From Asparagopsis taxiformis (lineage: Eukaryota > Rhodophyta > Florideophyceae > Bonnemaisoniales > Bonnemaisoniaceae): a DNA stretch of 64,000 bases. The position numbers and the translations under genes are program-made. The stretch lies in NCBI GenBank assembly GCA_030407315.1, contig JALQPE010000901.1:1-64000 (forward strand). The letters run 5' to 3'. The notes beneath the pieces are model-generated. The model ran no database searches, had not been told where the DNA came from, and saw nothing but the letters and a program-made list of their open reading frames with translations. This document shows, piece by piece, positions 32,601 to 42,592 of this stretch; position 1 is the stretch's first letter; every line of letters starts with the position of its first letter.

Positions 32601-32805
32601 CTGCGAAACTTGAGTGGGCGAACAAATCCAGCAAGAGGCGGAGGAAGTCTTTGCCAGCGAGAGTAGTTTCGCGGGCGGCGCGACCTACGTTTCGACGTGT
32701 ACCAATGTCACTAGAATCCTCCCAAGGGCTAGCGGGTTCGCGCAGAATTGGCACGGTTGCGTCGTCAACGATCGGATTGCTGTTGCGCCTGCGCTTATTC
32801 GTCAT
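29602..32805 (-). CDS. DNA methyltransferase-SET domain fusion protein
   Basis: This intact 1067-residue frame starts with ATG at 32805 (MTNKRRRNSN, basic). The first ~480 residues are helical; CYVVQVLYHAWTDV and YIIFDSSEHWFDVL align with the middle of the 14150 gene, but I see no ParB-like signature. The methyltransferase follows: motif IV QLILTDPPYNVRRKR (~507), LLRPGGHGIVFCSV, a long acidic insert rich in Glu/Asp/Ser, then the SAM site DIVVDPFSGTFATGKAA (~749); this is beta-class order. The SET domain (~905-1067) has GRGLFAEQTFNVGDEVCAYYG, AQFINDPRYL and GQELYVHYGTAF. One protein may thus methylate both DNA (N6-adenine or N4-cytosine) and protein lysine; both activities are inferred. Confidence 0.8.
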   Translation of the reverse strand: MTNKRRRNSNPIVDDATVPILREPASPWEDSSDIGTRRNVGRAARETTLAGKDFLRLLLDLFAHSSFADLTDKPGGFTYADLGAWVAQGTEEQFLALQGRLSMAFSGRSKNAGVEADVAEIVMAEMNVERAKQIVRLALPIAEFSRQDERIGQWVEHCILSGIVPQTFLIGCNMLPSPLQAPQRGEPSAFVLAPPETFEVLMYFQALSIIRNHNKNLPRRRIGDAAEEGNEAARVPAHRKSTNRACYVVQVLYHAWTDVAFAAKFSSFEELMAPYIIFDSSEHWFDVLDEGLFAPMEQKLDLYHDKAPLSHPDGYGGKVETRTSAQHSAFRDLVRKFFDRLQFLIVNPDLYTWPESDRWGALEIYLSSGNPDKLPAYFDTLDEDVMAVLRPAPQAADAEKVPKPVDDTPTRRNTGGRGLVPSTRHTTRLQLGPGRTSLTTQGPSPPSPSPHATEEQESEGQALAKEFLSKMSQYCRVYDVPFEDLVSADESREHVPITGNVQLILTDPPYNVRRKRNDSNSSYDRLTAEDMQASIEVFDELLRPGGHGIVFCSVLQFYEWFHYLETYKGPQSEGPTDAAASDDGSDEEEVTSMNSDSEASQHSGEESADEEDDEDEEEEDVVRNSVFFVDKVPLLFVRLPGHLYQMPGRKRYQRMNMAEVAIHFWKRGVPFKTGSEMVAYRNHGYMDGTYPAWCNVTINMPAIDSNEMVWRTRSTTGATVRVRAEQKSVALMMELISQHSQPGDIVVDPFSGTFATGKAAMSLPEHRVFVGSDMDKLCEARSLPKLCAVMSRVILSNNTDMRVTTEAKQSAEKFLASPSVTMRTQRERRIIEPPPGLPLYQRFPKYIRQYLWQLCPESIASHEHMEKPVHYWPPSLRRWLQTENPRVMRAHDCVAKKLSVRPSLIKHPNAGRGLFAEQTFNVGDEVCAYYGTVVYSDMSKESMRFAYGEGHMAITKETFLMYAIKLYATAEDDENIEHPIWIVPAPFCSAQFINDPRYLRGEDTPAEDTRRMANVEFVENYSSGSTGKKLKAKDLENPKIIVVRAIRDIRPGQELYVHYGTAFRAWN

Positions 32806-34000
32806 AATGGAATGAGTGGAAATTCGGTACAGGATGGCGACCGCTCGGCGAGACAGTCAAATTTGACGACGTATCTCGTGACGTTTGCACTCTTTCGTGA
32901 GGAACACTGGTTGATATCGAACGGAACAGAGTATACGGGTACACAGCACTGGAAAGGTCTTGAAACCCGTAACCGGTGCAGGTAATAAGTTGTGACGGAT
33001 ACGTGGTAGACAAAAATTTTAAAAAGATTGTGATTCCCTACCTTTGAGTGTTGTACTGCACGGCCGCCATGGCGGCTGTGACTGCAGTCACATAGGTTGT
33101 CACAGGTGCACCACGCTTACCAGGTGAGCGACATCCGGACGGCCACTGGACATGGGGATGTCCAGCTCAGATGCATTGCTGGCCAGACCAGAAATTCTAC
33201 AATTTCGGGCAGAAAAAATATTGCAAAAAAACATCGATTTCGGCGGTCGATTGTGCCGTACGGCACACCCCCATCTCAAAAACATGTTCACATGTGCATG
33301 TTTTTGAGAATAGCCCAAATTTTAATTCAAATCAGGATGCAGATATTCGTCTTCTAGCATTGTCAGAACACATTCGTATAACCACATTTGGAGAACCTGA
33401 GCCCAGAGCTATCGGTTTTGGCGGGAGCTAAGCCATATCTCATATAATCAGTAACTACTTCCCGCCAGCTGAGTGGTGGAACCCGTGCTATTTCTACCAA
33501 CGAGACATACGGGGTGTCAACTCGGCAATCGTATATGATTTGGGTGCTAAATTTATTCAAGAGACGAATGGGCTTCGAAAAGGAGCCTAACAACGTCTTC
33601 TTGTGATCCATGGGTATAGGACTACTCTATTCTTCTCCAGGCTTCCACCATAGCCTCCTCCACCTCCGTTAATGGAAAGAATATCCGAACCGGACCTGAA
33701 CATGTGTTTCTTCTTATCCATGGGTACTTGTGGGACTCGTCCCGTATCGCGCTGCGAGCGGTCGCGGGAGGGACAATTCCAGGCGTCTGGAATGGGCGTC
33801 AGGAAGGGTCGCTTAAGCGGTACGCTCGAGAGCGTGAGTGGGTGCTCGATAGGGAATGAGCCGCGAAGAGCCGCGTGGGGAATCAATGGCCGCAGTGACG
33901 TGGCAAGGCAATTGTCGCCCAAGGGCGAATGGGCGCGTGCCGCCTTGCATTGGCACCGGGCCACATTGCTTGCGCGGGACCCTTCGGCGAGCGTGCAACG
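32806..34000. other. Intergenic region with a hairpin and a possible degraded coding fragment
   Basis: The stretch contains a near-perfect inverted repeat at about 33272-33310 (CTCAAAAACATG against CATGTTTTTGAG). On the minus strand, 33363-33611 encodes an 82-residue protein-like stretch (YDCRVDTPYVSLVEIARVPP) with no recognised family. The short segment TTCTTNTNATCCATGGGTA occurs twice, at ~33598 and ~33712, suggesting a local duplication. The last 250 bases become G/C-rich toward the LTR. Confidence 0.3.
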
Positions 34001-35440
34001 TGTAGCGATATAGGCGCGATTAGTCACACACGTGTGCGAGCGGGAGGATTCTCCCGTTACAGTTACACACGTGTATGTTACGGCTAGCCGTTTCTATTAG
34101 TTTACACGTAGCAACGTAGCAGCTTACTCTGTAAGGCCCCTGGGCCGCATAAACACCCCACAAGGTCCATTGGACGCCGGACCGGGACCATTGGTCCTGG
34201 TCCGGTCCCGGTAGTCTCGTTGACCATTTAAGGTCAACGGATTGACCACTAAGCTACAATAAAGGTAGATCGTCTCGGTTCCAAATCTTTCGACCGTGGT
34301 CGTTTAACTTACAACTAAACGGCGGCGGCAGTTCCCTTACCGGATACCCGCTGCTCCGTTTCGATCTCCAATTGGGGATCGCCCGCACATTTCCCCAATT
34401 GCCCGCCGCGAGCCTCCTCCGGCGGGGGTGCACGTGGATTGCCCTAGGGCATTTCGTCTCCACGGTAGTGGAGAACCTTCCCGCTTCTTTTAACGCCGCT
34501 AGGCGACCGGGAGGAGCCTTCCGCCCACCGGGACAAGGCTACCGACTGGGAGTGCTGTCGGTTGGCACCCCCAGCCGGTCAACCGAAGCCAACGCCCGCA
34601 GGCTTTTCAAACGGTCCCGACCGCTGCCGTCCGTGGTATCACAGTTGCGGAATACGTCGTGTGAAAACCACGCGTGGAGGCGACCACAATCCCCGCGGGG
34701 ATCCATCGCGCTAAGTGCCCAGTTAACCCTTGAGTGGGTTGAGGACGGTCACGGCCGATAGATCCCTCCGGCAGGTTAGATCCAGCCGTCCCGGACCCCG
34801 CTCTACCACCCGCTACCGGGTTGGGAGACAGGTGTCCGGGCTCCGAGGGATCGATCCAACCGACACAGCCCTCGGGCTACTAGGATCGCACGAGGCGTCA
34901 ACCTCGTGGAATCGGCGCTCTCACTCGTGAGTTCGAAGCCTTATCCCTATCCTCTAATCCTCCTCGGAGGTATAATCCATCCACAAGGGCTAAGGTCCTA
35001 CATTTGGTCTCTCGACCTAGAAGCGTTCGGGACGCTGTCGATCAACCTAGGTTGCTAAAACATCTCCGCTGGTGAGCATCGTACATCGCTTTGTCAGCGT
35101 CAAAAACTAGGAAAGTAACAAAGGAAAGGAAAGTATACCGTACGCGAGGTACGAAGAAAGTCAGAACGGGTACGCCCGGAGCTGCAGGCCCTGTAAATCG
35201 ACGAAGATTCGTGTGAGGTAACCGTCGACAGACGTTAAACACCGTAGCTCGGAGGAGCATAATCTCAACCGAATTATTTATATTCATTTCGGTGAGCGAA
35301 CAGAATGGCCCCCGGCATCGATGAGCCGACGGCCAGCTCACTAGCCAAGGAGCGAAAATCCTCGGCCACTACGACTACTAGTCGTAGAAAAGGGAGGGCA
35401 GCCAGCGTGCCGCGAAGCTCCCCTCCCCGAACTCTTTTCC
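34001..35440 (+). mobile_element. 5' end of a second, truncated LTR retrotransposon
   Basis: A probable LTR runs from TGTAGCGATATAGG (34001; the exact start is uncertain) to CCTACA (35002). It is followed by the primer site at 35005 (TGGTCTCTCGACCTAGAAG, identical to that of the chromovirus), a ~280-base leader, and an ATG at 35305 starting MAPGIDEPTASSLAKERKSS, probably the gag N-terminus. Coding similarity ends near 35440, where the subtelomeric repeat unit begins. No pol or 3' LTR is present. The element was cut by the insertion or fusion of the subtelomeric unit. Confidence 0.7.
35005..35023 (+). other. Primer binding site of the truncated LTR element
   Basis: It shares TGGTCTCTCGACCTAGAAG with position 16606 although the surrounding LTRs differ. 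This is the best evidence that the upstream ~1 kb is an LTR. Confidence 0.7.
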
Positions 35441-38243
35441 CATGTTATCACGTTTTGAAGGGAAACCTGGAGCAGTTGCGCGGAAACAGGCATACACTGG
35501 AAACAAGGCCCATTGGTTGGCGATATATGCTTTGCGAGAAGGTAATTTGCTTGGGACATGTGGGGTGTGTAAAAGTGTAGGACTAGTAAGTTTGCGACAG
35601 TGTGCAGTAAGAACCGACATAGGACTTTCACTGTGACGAAGTGGTTTGCGGTATTTGAAGTCTGGTGGTGTGCGTAAACGGGCATTAACGACTGTTGGAT
35701 GGGCCACAGTCAAGGCTGCAGAAATGCACCATCAAACAAGTGACAGCCTTTTGGTTGCGCAAGATGACGAAGTATAATATGTATGAAGGTAACTGGTATG
35801 GTATATAACAATATTTGGGGAAACTCGCGAGAAAACATTAGGATAGCTAGGGTAGAGTGAGTATTACGGAAGGTTTTGGTGTATAATGTCTGGACTCTAG
35901 TGAACGGACCGGCTATCGGACGCTGAGAACGTGATATAGTGTGATCAATGCTGATTGGCTAGGCGGGTTAGGCCGGCCCGTGTCATAAAAGTAATCAAAA
36001 GCGGGAAAATAAAATGAATCAAAATTGATGGAGCAGAGAGGACCAATGGGGGCTTGGAGGAGTTGAAATGGCTAGATGGTGTCTGAGGTGGCCGGGTATG
36101 GATGTGACTATGGTTGTTGGAAACGAATGTCTGTGGTATTGTATCAACGGGAACCACTATTTTTCTATCGATTATAGCATGGTGAGTATTGAGCCTATTA
36201 TGTAGAGTGACACGACTGTAAAGAATGAGCTGTTCACCAAATGGCGCCATTTTGGTGTCCGTTGTAGTAGTGTAGAGAGAGACCTGTTCAGGAGCAAGTA
36301 GAAATGAACGTATATGTTAATCATTATTACCGTCATGCTGTCGCCGTAACCTGCTGACGAGAGCACAGAAATGAATAAAATAGTGGGGTGGATAGAGATA
36401 TGGGGTTTTGATTTGGGGAGTGCGGTGATTTGGCGGGAAACAGGCAGTGACGTGTGTAGCGCCGGGCAGCGACGGCGTGCGAATTTTGGCAAGTTTCTAA
36501 AACATTACGCGTGATTTAGAAGGTATTTAGAATTTATGAAAAGCCTGGAAATATGTATTACCGCCGTCGACCGCCGGCCGGCCAGGTACTGCCACCACCG
36601 ATATGTGCTGCTCCATCCATAATGTTTCCAACGACCACCATTTTATTGTGTTTTGTCCAACGCTCGCGCGCTGTGTACCAACGTTACTACACCGACGATC
36701 ATGACCGAAGCCAGCGGCCGAAGCGATAGTGTGCGCGTGTGTTTGCCTGGACTGGCGACTACTACACAGCGGATGGTCAATAGCAGTATGGTTGCGCGAT
36801 CAGTGACCACCGAGACCTAATGTCAGCACCTGATCAGCCGAGGAGATAAATCTAAGGGTAGGTGGGAGGCAAGCGAGCATTGGTGGTGCAATACTATGCA
36901 ATAGGAAAATGATGCGGTGCGTGCAGTTAGACTGGAGGGATTTCGCGAGCAGAATATGCTCGAAGACATTCCCGGGGTGGCGATCAAGTAACGATACGCG
37001 AGGGGCGGATGTTTCCATACCATTTTGCACAGGAAAGTCGTCGTCCATACTGCTTGTTGGTCCGTTTATTTTCCTGGCAGTAACTGTTCGTGTGTGTGTG
37101 TGGCTACTGTGTCAGGTGTTGTTCACAGGGAGGAGAAGTATGCACAGAGTCGTCGAGTGAGAAAAGGCTCTTACAAACTATGCTAACGACTATAAGCCAG
37201 GTGAATCCAGGATAAAGACAAGATGAATCATTCAATCACAGGACACCGGCAAGTGTAGCAATGAGCAGTACATTTCAGAAATGGACAGAATCTGTCGCAG
37301 TCGGTCTCACTGAGATGCTGCTGTACGAGCTAATGCTGCAGGTGTTAGTGCTAATACCAGGATAGTTTTATTGGAAGACTAACTAGGAAGTCTGGTGCGG
37401 TGAGCGAGCAAACTGATGAGAAGCGTGTGAAACTAATCAAAGTCCAGCGTACCCAGACGATCGCGTGCATACGTAACTAACTGATCTCCACAGTCAAACT
37501 AACTAGCAAACTTGGAACAATTGTAGGTTATGCAGCTGTTGCTTTCTTACAGGATAGATAGTGTTTATGGCGAGCCATTACAATGTATAACCGAACTAAG
37601 AGCGACTAAATTGTGCTGGGATACAAGTTGCGTACTATGCGAACGGGTGGCTGGTGGAAGTACTAGTGGTGATGGAAAATCGATATGCAGTAGCACGTGG
37701 AGGATGTCGCGGAGCGGGTGGGTAGGATCAGAAATCTGTCATACATGGACAATAAGGTGAGGTGGAAGGAGGGAGTTTTGGTTTAGTTGTCGTATCTATG
37801 AGCAGCCCGAGGGAAGTTTAGTGCTTTGTGCGTGCGGTAAATGAGACTTGGAATTTTTTTGTTGCACACTTATTATTTTTTATCACGTAATAGGCGGGTC
37901 CGTTTGACGGAATCGGGACTGTGATCAGATCTAGATTAGACACTGGGGCAGTACACGTGGCGCAGAAGTTGCTGTGACGACACGTGTTCTGGTGCGACGA
38001 AATTGAAAAAAAAATTGGCATGCACACAGGCGAATAAAACGTCTTTCAGCGGGGTACCGGCCGGCAACCACCGCAGTAACGTGAATGTGCACATTCCAAC
38101 GCATTCATCTCCGCTGTTAAGCTTATCGATGCGCCGCACTGCACACGATACCACATCACAAGAACAGAGTTTGCCGGCTCGTTCGCCCTTTTACTCATCA
38201 CCAACAACTCAACACGCGTCCGCACACCACCAGCCATTCCATT
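35441..38243. repeat. Subtelomeric unit A, upstream non-coding region
   Basis: The region begins CCATGTTATCACGTTTTGAA and is homologous over ~100 bases to 46996 onward (CATGTCATGGCGTTTTCAAG; both then read ATTGGTTGGYGATATATG). Further shared blocks are GTGTAAAAGTGTAGGACTAG against GTGGAAAAGTGTCAGGGGAG, TATAATATGTATGARGGTA (35777 and 47956), and GCTGATTGGCTA followed by CCGTGTCATAAAAGT or CGCGTATCATATAAT (35950 and 48133). GGCCGGCC-rich patches recur at 36570 and 48700. No protein-coding gene is supported. It marks the repeating unit's upstream end. Confidence 0.7.
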
Positions 38244-38582
38244 ATGCTTCGCGTTAAATTATTGCCGACCCGCAGACAAGCCACCAGATTCGATGTGCCT
38301 ATGACGGTACGAAGAATAGAACAGAGTCATTGGAGTGACACCACGATGCGCCGGAGGAGGCAGGGTAACGACAAGAAAGTGTGCAACATGTGTGTCGTGT
38401 TCAAAGGGAATAATGAGCCACAGGAAATGTCTAGTTTGCGCTGCACTCTCTACACCGTAGCAAGCTGCGACATTGGTGAATATGGACCACGAAGGGAAGC
38501 TAGTATCACCTGCAAGCATGTATGTATCGGATGTTATACTATAATGATTCTACTCAAGCATTTAACCGATTCCCGTGCGTAA
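38244..38582 (+). CDS. Small cysteine-rich protein, copy 1 (subtelomeric family)
   Basis: The 112-residue protein from ATG 38244 starts MLRVKLLP, like MFRVRLLK (49395) and MIRMRLED (51616), which fixes the start. Shared features are a segment RRIEQSHWSDTTMRRRRQGN, a CxxC pair (KKVCNMCVVFKG), SSLRCTLYTVA, the near-invariant GPRREA, and CKHVCIGC. The Cys pattern suggests a small zinc-binding domain; the basic cluster before the first CxxC suggests nucleic-acid binding. I recognise no family. Its 3' end faces the 3' end of the ParB-dioxygenase gene 320 bases away. Confidence 0.7.
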   Translation: MLRVKLLPTRRQATRFDVPMTVRRIEQSHWSDTTMRRRRQGNDKKVCNMCVVFKGNNEPQEMSSLRCTLYTVASCDIGEYGPRREASITCKHVCIGCYTIMILLKHLTDSRA

Positions 38583-38905
38583 AGAGGTACCAGGGTTGTT
38601 TGTTGGAATAGACGTGTATGTCTGTTTGTTCATATGTTTTCTACCCTATCGACATCTGCTATTCAACTATCTCCTGCATTATATGGTACAGATGTCAGTA
38701 GCATGGTCGATTTCGCAGCGTAGGAAGGAGAAAATAGCGCTGTAGAATGGAGTACAAGCGGGTATGGTTTTAGTGATATTATACAAAATCGACAAGCAGG
38801 TAGTCAGTTGTTCATAGATTAACCTACACGAATAGTGATAAAACAGTGCATGAGCAAAACTTGCTGCACAGAAAGTAGATGATATTTTCATAATCGCTCA
38901 GCTCC

Positions 38906-41900
38906 CTATGATTGAGGGACACTTATGTCGTTGATTTTCAGGGAATGATGCGCAACGTATACACCGTCTTTGAGCTGGTCGAAGTGACGCGCAACATACA
39001 TGTGAAACCTTATGTGCATGAAATCCTCTGGAGACAGGGGAGATAGCGGCCCGTCAGGCTCTTGCCCACCTACTCCGGCGTGGGGGAGATCACCACGAAC
39101 GATAATGATAGAGTATGGCGGAATGTAAACGAGCTCAGAAACCAGCGTGGTTGCTATCTTTTCTACCAAAGCGAACGGGCCGTACATCAGCCTGTGGCCA
39201 TCTCTCCACACTCGAAGGTGAAAACCCTGCGACCCAGAAAGCATTGCGAAATACGAGAGTTGTTGGTAGCCTGGACGCCACGGTACAGTACCGTCCTCAT
39301 ATTCCATGTAGCCAAAGTCGTAATGAGGCAGCTGCGGTAGAGCATGACGGGTGTGGAAGAGCAAACGTGAGCCTGTAATTGGGAAGCGTAGTGGGTGCTG
39401 TACTTTGTTGTCTTCCTGCAAAACATCATCGATTAACACACCAAGCGCCGTTTCGACACGTAGCCGTGTCCGAAAAATGTCGGGGTGCTTTTCAATAGTA
39501 CGGTCAACGAGGTCGGCAACTCCGACAGTGTAACGACCAATTCCCTTCATAGCATACTCTGGGTCCTTATGTACACCACAATTGAAAATGTGTTTCCATA
39601 CGTTTTTCTTTTGTTGGCGAACTGTGCATATCTTCTCACCTTGCCAGAACTTGGCGAAATGACGTATAACTGCATCTGCATCACTTGCAACTTGTGAGTC
39701 CTTGAGTACGTCACGTAAGATAGTGTAACCGTCCGTATGGAGTTCAAATCGCCTATTGTTACAATACGCCCGTTGTCCCACACTGATTGGCCATGCTAGA
39801 TCTCCATCGTTTCGATCACTCGGATGTTGCTCTGCGAAGTACAACGCAGCACAACGTCGCACCAACAGTTGTCTCAACTGTTCCATTTCCCCCTTTGTTA
39901 TGTAATTTTTCCATGCTCCAAGCTCGTGACAAGCTGTTGGTAGCAAGTCTTGTACGCCGGTGGGGGCTGGGAGCTGCGCAGAGATTTTGTCGTACAAAGG
40001 ATCCAGCTCTGCACCTTGGCTTTCGCTATTGTTGCTGTTGTCGTCTCCGCCCTCTTCATGCTCACACCCACTGTTTTGAACATGTTCACTATCTACTGTT
40101 CTTCTCTTCTTCTTCGTTTTCCTTGTTTGAAAGTTATGTTGTTGCACTGGTGGTGTGTCCGATTCACTACGCAATCTGCGCTTGCGCGACTGTGCTTCTG
40201 TTAATACAACCGTACCCGCACCAATAGGAATCTCCGTGCGTCTCGGAGTCTGCCGCTTTTGTCGTCCCGTGTCATTTATTCTGCTGTCTTTATCGTTCCC
40301 GTTGTCACTCACAGGATCTGTGTCTGTTGACGAATTGCAGTCGCTTTTTCGAGCACCATCCGCCGTATCGGTGCCACCGTCTCCATCACAGCCGTCCAAG
40401 ATGAGACGCCCCTGACCACCGTCTAGCGTTTCTTCTTCTTGATCGAAAGAGCCATCTGCGGTAGCGCTAGCAGGGTTACCACGTTCGGTACTAGAAGGGG
40501 GAGCAGGAGGGACAGCGGTTGTTTCCTGCGCAGGGATGGGCGGTTTTGAGAAAGTAGGACCAATCAATTGCTGTTGCTCTGACATAGATAAATTACTCGT
40601 AATCATTGCAAGTTTTTTGATGAGCAGAGGATCTAAATCATTCCGGCGGAGAGACGTTGTCTGTGAAGGGACAGGCTGAGCAGTGTCACCAATGGCTGGT
40701 AGTATTGTGGCCAGTTTTAATGGCCGATACTGGGAAGCGGCACCAGTGGCTGCAGCTTGATTGAATGTGTTCACTGTGACAACATGGCAGGACTCTGTCG
40801 ACAATGGTCGGTTTGTTGGTTGGCTATCACCATTCGTCTGATCAGCAGTGAGGGCAGTGTCTACCGCTGATGGTGATGTCGGCAGCGGCCAGCATCGAAC
40901 GGTATCTAGCGGTAACAGAGGTTGAAGGAAGAGATCGGGTTGAAAACATGGCAGGGTTTGTGATAAGGCTCTCCATTTCCTATTGAACGGCCAACGTGCC
41001 ATGAACCAACGGAGACTGAATAGGATGTTATCTGAGGTACAACCACTGCCACTCGGCCGGTTGCATGTCGACCTTTGCCTGTTCCCTCTGCGACCGTTAT
41101 GCTCCCAGTGAGTGAGAAGTGTCATGAGTATGGTTGCAATTTTCACACGTTTTGTAGTATGCACATTATTGTTTGGCGCACGGCATGTCGATGGCGGAAC
41201 AGACCGGGCCGCATCAGCTGCTTGCTCTGGAAAGCATGTCGTTTCCGCATTGAGAATGTCCCATTTTGTTGCGAAGGGCGGCTTGCTCCCATTCATTGTC
41301 CATGATAGCATTTTCTTGAGACAGGTTTCGATAAGCTGCAAGAAGTTTTTTGTCTTCTCGCGATCGAAGGGGCACAGGTCCAGACCACGTCTCTCATGCT
41401 GGCATCTATACAGCGCAAGAAGCATTATAAATTGAACGGTGTCATCCGCGGATGTGAAGGGTTGTAGCCGAAACGTTCGTAGCGACCAAAGCGAGCAAGT
41501 TATTGGCGAGCCATTGAATGTGTGCCTGTTCATGATGAGTCCCTGCGTGTGTGGCGACCAAAGTAGGGACATCGCAAGACGAATATACTCTGCTTGTCTC
41601 TGTCGCACAGTTCGTTTGTGCTGTTTAAGTGCGGTAGTATTATTTGCGTTCTCGGAAGTGTCTAGATGTACTGATGCAGAAGATGGAGTAGTGGAGTACG
41701 GGATCAAGTTGCATGTCGTAGCTTCGGAAACGAATTGTGGAAGCTTGCTCCATACCGCGTTCGGAGGGGTTGAGCGTATAGTTGTCGATTCGAGATGATG
41801 GGAGAGCTGTAAGTCACGCAGCCTGCATTGGATAAACCTCTGCGCCAATGTGATGTTGTCCAACATGGTCATCGGCCGTATGTGTCCATGTTTGGAGTTG

Positions 41901-42592
41901 TAGTGTGCCGCTAATAGCAGCGTTTCTGTCGCAGTGAATGGCGTTTCGAGAATTGTGCCACTGTTTTCGTCGACGCGCTGGAGAAGGGAACACGTTATTT
42001 TGCCAACCCTTTGAATGCCGCCGAGGAAACCCAGTCGCTTTCGATACTCTCCGATTGTGACACCTTCCTCATGTGCAACGTAGCGGACTCTTCCCTGTTG
42101 GTATAGTTCGGTGAACGCCTGGAGAAGTTGTGCTCCGCGAACGACGTGCTTGTTGCCAAAATGCGCGCAGAAAGCTATGAATCCGCTTTCATCACTGATT
42201 CCTTCTTGCATAATACTCGTTTTCAACTGTTCGACGTGCGCGCGGTTCGTATCCCTCGGATAGAAGAATGGCATGCCAATGGAAAGCAGATCTTCTGGCG
42301 TGAGTGCAACAAGAGATGTTTTGTAAGATGGTTTGCGGACGGGATTAGGAGGGGTGGGCAATGTTTGCGATACTGCAGGTAATTTGCTTGGAGAACCATT
42401 CGATAGAGAAGGGGAAGGTTGGGGTTGGGGATGCGCCATATTCGAGATTTTTTCGGCCGCGGTGAGAAGCGTTTGAAGTGGATCTTTCAGGTGCTGCTCG
42501 GAGCGACCTGGGCTATTGATAGGAGTGTGTGATACTCTTCCACAACGATTAAGAGCACGAGCATACCGCGTTTTTGCCGCTGCTGGGGCCAT
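38906..42592 (-). CDS. ParB-like + 2OG-Fe(II) dioxygenase fusion protein (intact)
   Basis: The chosen start is the ATG at 42592 (MAPAAAKTRYAR) because the paralogue starts MATAIAARNTP at 55952; the frame is also open upstream to ~42970. The protein has 1228 residues. Around ~95-180 is a ParB/sulfiredoxin-like region (MPFFYPRDTNRAHVEQLKTS, then HVVRGAQLLQAF where others have DGxHR). A helical middle and a Ser/Asp/Glu-rich linker with basic clusters (KTKKKRRTVD) follow. The C-terminal dioxygenase has LPHYDFG (H~1090, D~1092), QLSYFAMLSGSQGFHLRVW, IPPYSIIIVRGDLPHAGVGG (distal H~1171) and HIRFHMYVAR (R~1195), so the predicted iron and 2-oxoglutarate ligands are all present. The substrate is unknown. 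It is the only uninterrupted copy of this architecture in the window. Confidence 0.8.
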   Translation of the reverse strand: MAPAAAKTRYARALNRCGRVSHTPINSPGRSEQHLKDPLQTLLTAAEKISNMAHPQPQPSPSLSNGSPSKLPAVSQTLPTPPNPVRKPSYKTSLVALTPEDLLSIGMPFFYPRDTNRAHVEQLKTSIMQEGISDESGFIAFCAHFGNKHVVRGAQLLQAFTELYQQGRVRYVAHEEGVTIGEYRKRLGFLGGIQRVGKITCSLLQRVDENSGTILETPFTATETLLLAAHYNSKHGHIRPMTMLDNITLAQRFIQCRLRDLQLSHHLESTTIRSTPPNAVWSKLPQFVSEATTCNLIPYSTTPSSASVHLDTSENANNTTALKQHKRTVRQRQAEYIRLAMSLLWSPHTQGLIMNRHTFNGSPITCSLWSLRTFRLQPFTSADDTVQFIMLLALYRCQHERRGLDLCPFDREKTKNFLQLIETCLKKMLSWTMNGSKPPFATKWDILNAETTCFPEQAADAARSVPPSTCRAPNNNVHTTKRVKIATILMTLLTHWEHNGRRGNRQRSTCNRPSGSGCTSDNILFSLRWFMARWPFNRKWRALSQTLPCFQPDLFLQPLLPLDTVRCWPLPTSPSAVDTALTADQTNGDSQPTNRPLSTESCHVVTVNTFNQAAATGAASQYRPLKLATILPAIGDTAQPVPSQTTSLRRNDLDPLLIKKLAMITSNLSMSEQQQLIGPTFSKPPIPAQETTAVPPAPPSSTERGNPASATADGSFDQEEETLDGGQGRLILDGCDGDGGTDTADGARKSDCNSSTDTDPVSDNGNDKDSRINDTGRQKRQTPRRTEIPIGAGTVVLTEAQSRKRRLRSESDTPPVQQHNFQTRKTKKKRRTVDSEHVQNSGCEHEEGGDDNSNNSESQGAELDPLYDKISAQLPAPTGVQDLLPTACHELGAWKNYITKGEMEQLRQLLVRRCAALYFAEQHPSDRNDGDLAWPISVGQRAYCNNRRFELHTDGYTILRDVLKDSQVASDADAVIRHFAKFWQGEKICTVRQQKKNVWKHIFNCGVHKDPEYAMKGIGRYTVGVADLVDRTIEKHPDIFRTRLRVETALGVLIDDVLQEDNKVQHPLRFPITGSRLLFHTRHALPQLPHYDFGYMEYEDGTVPWRPGYQQLSYFAMLSGSQGFHLRVWRDGHRLMYGPFALVEKIATTLVSELVYIPPYSIIIVRGDLPHAGVGGQEPDGPLSPLSPEDFMHIRFHMYVARHFDQLKDGVYVAHHSLKINDISVPQS

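Noticed and set aside
35305..35580. Complete 91-residue gene
   Set aside because: Only the first ~45 residues belong to a gag-like start; the rest is read into the subtelomeric repeat unit.
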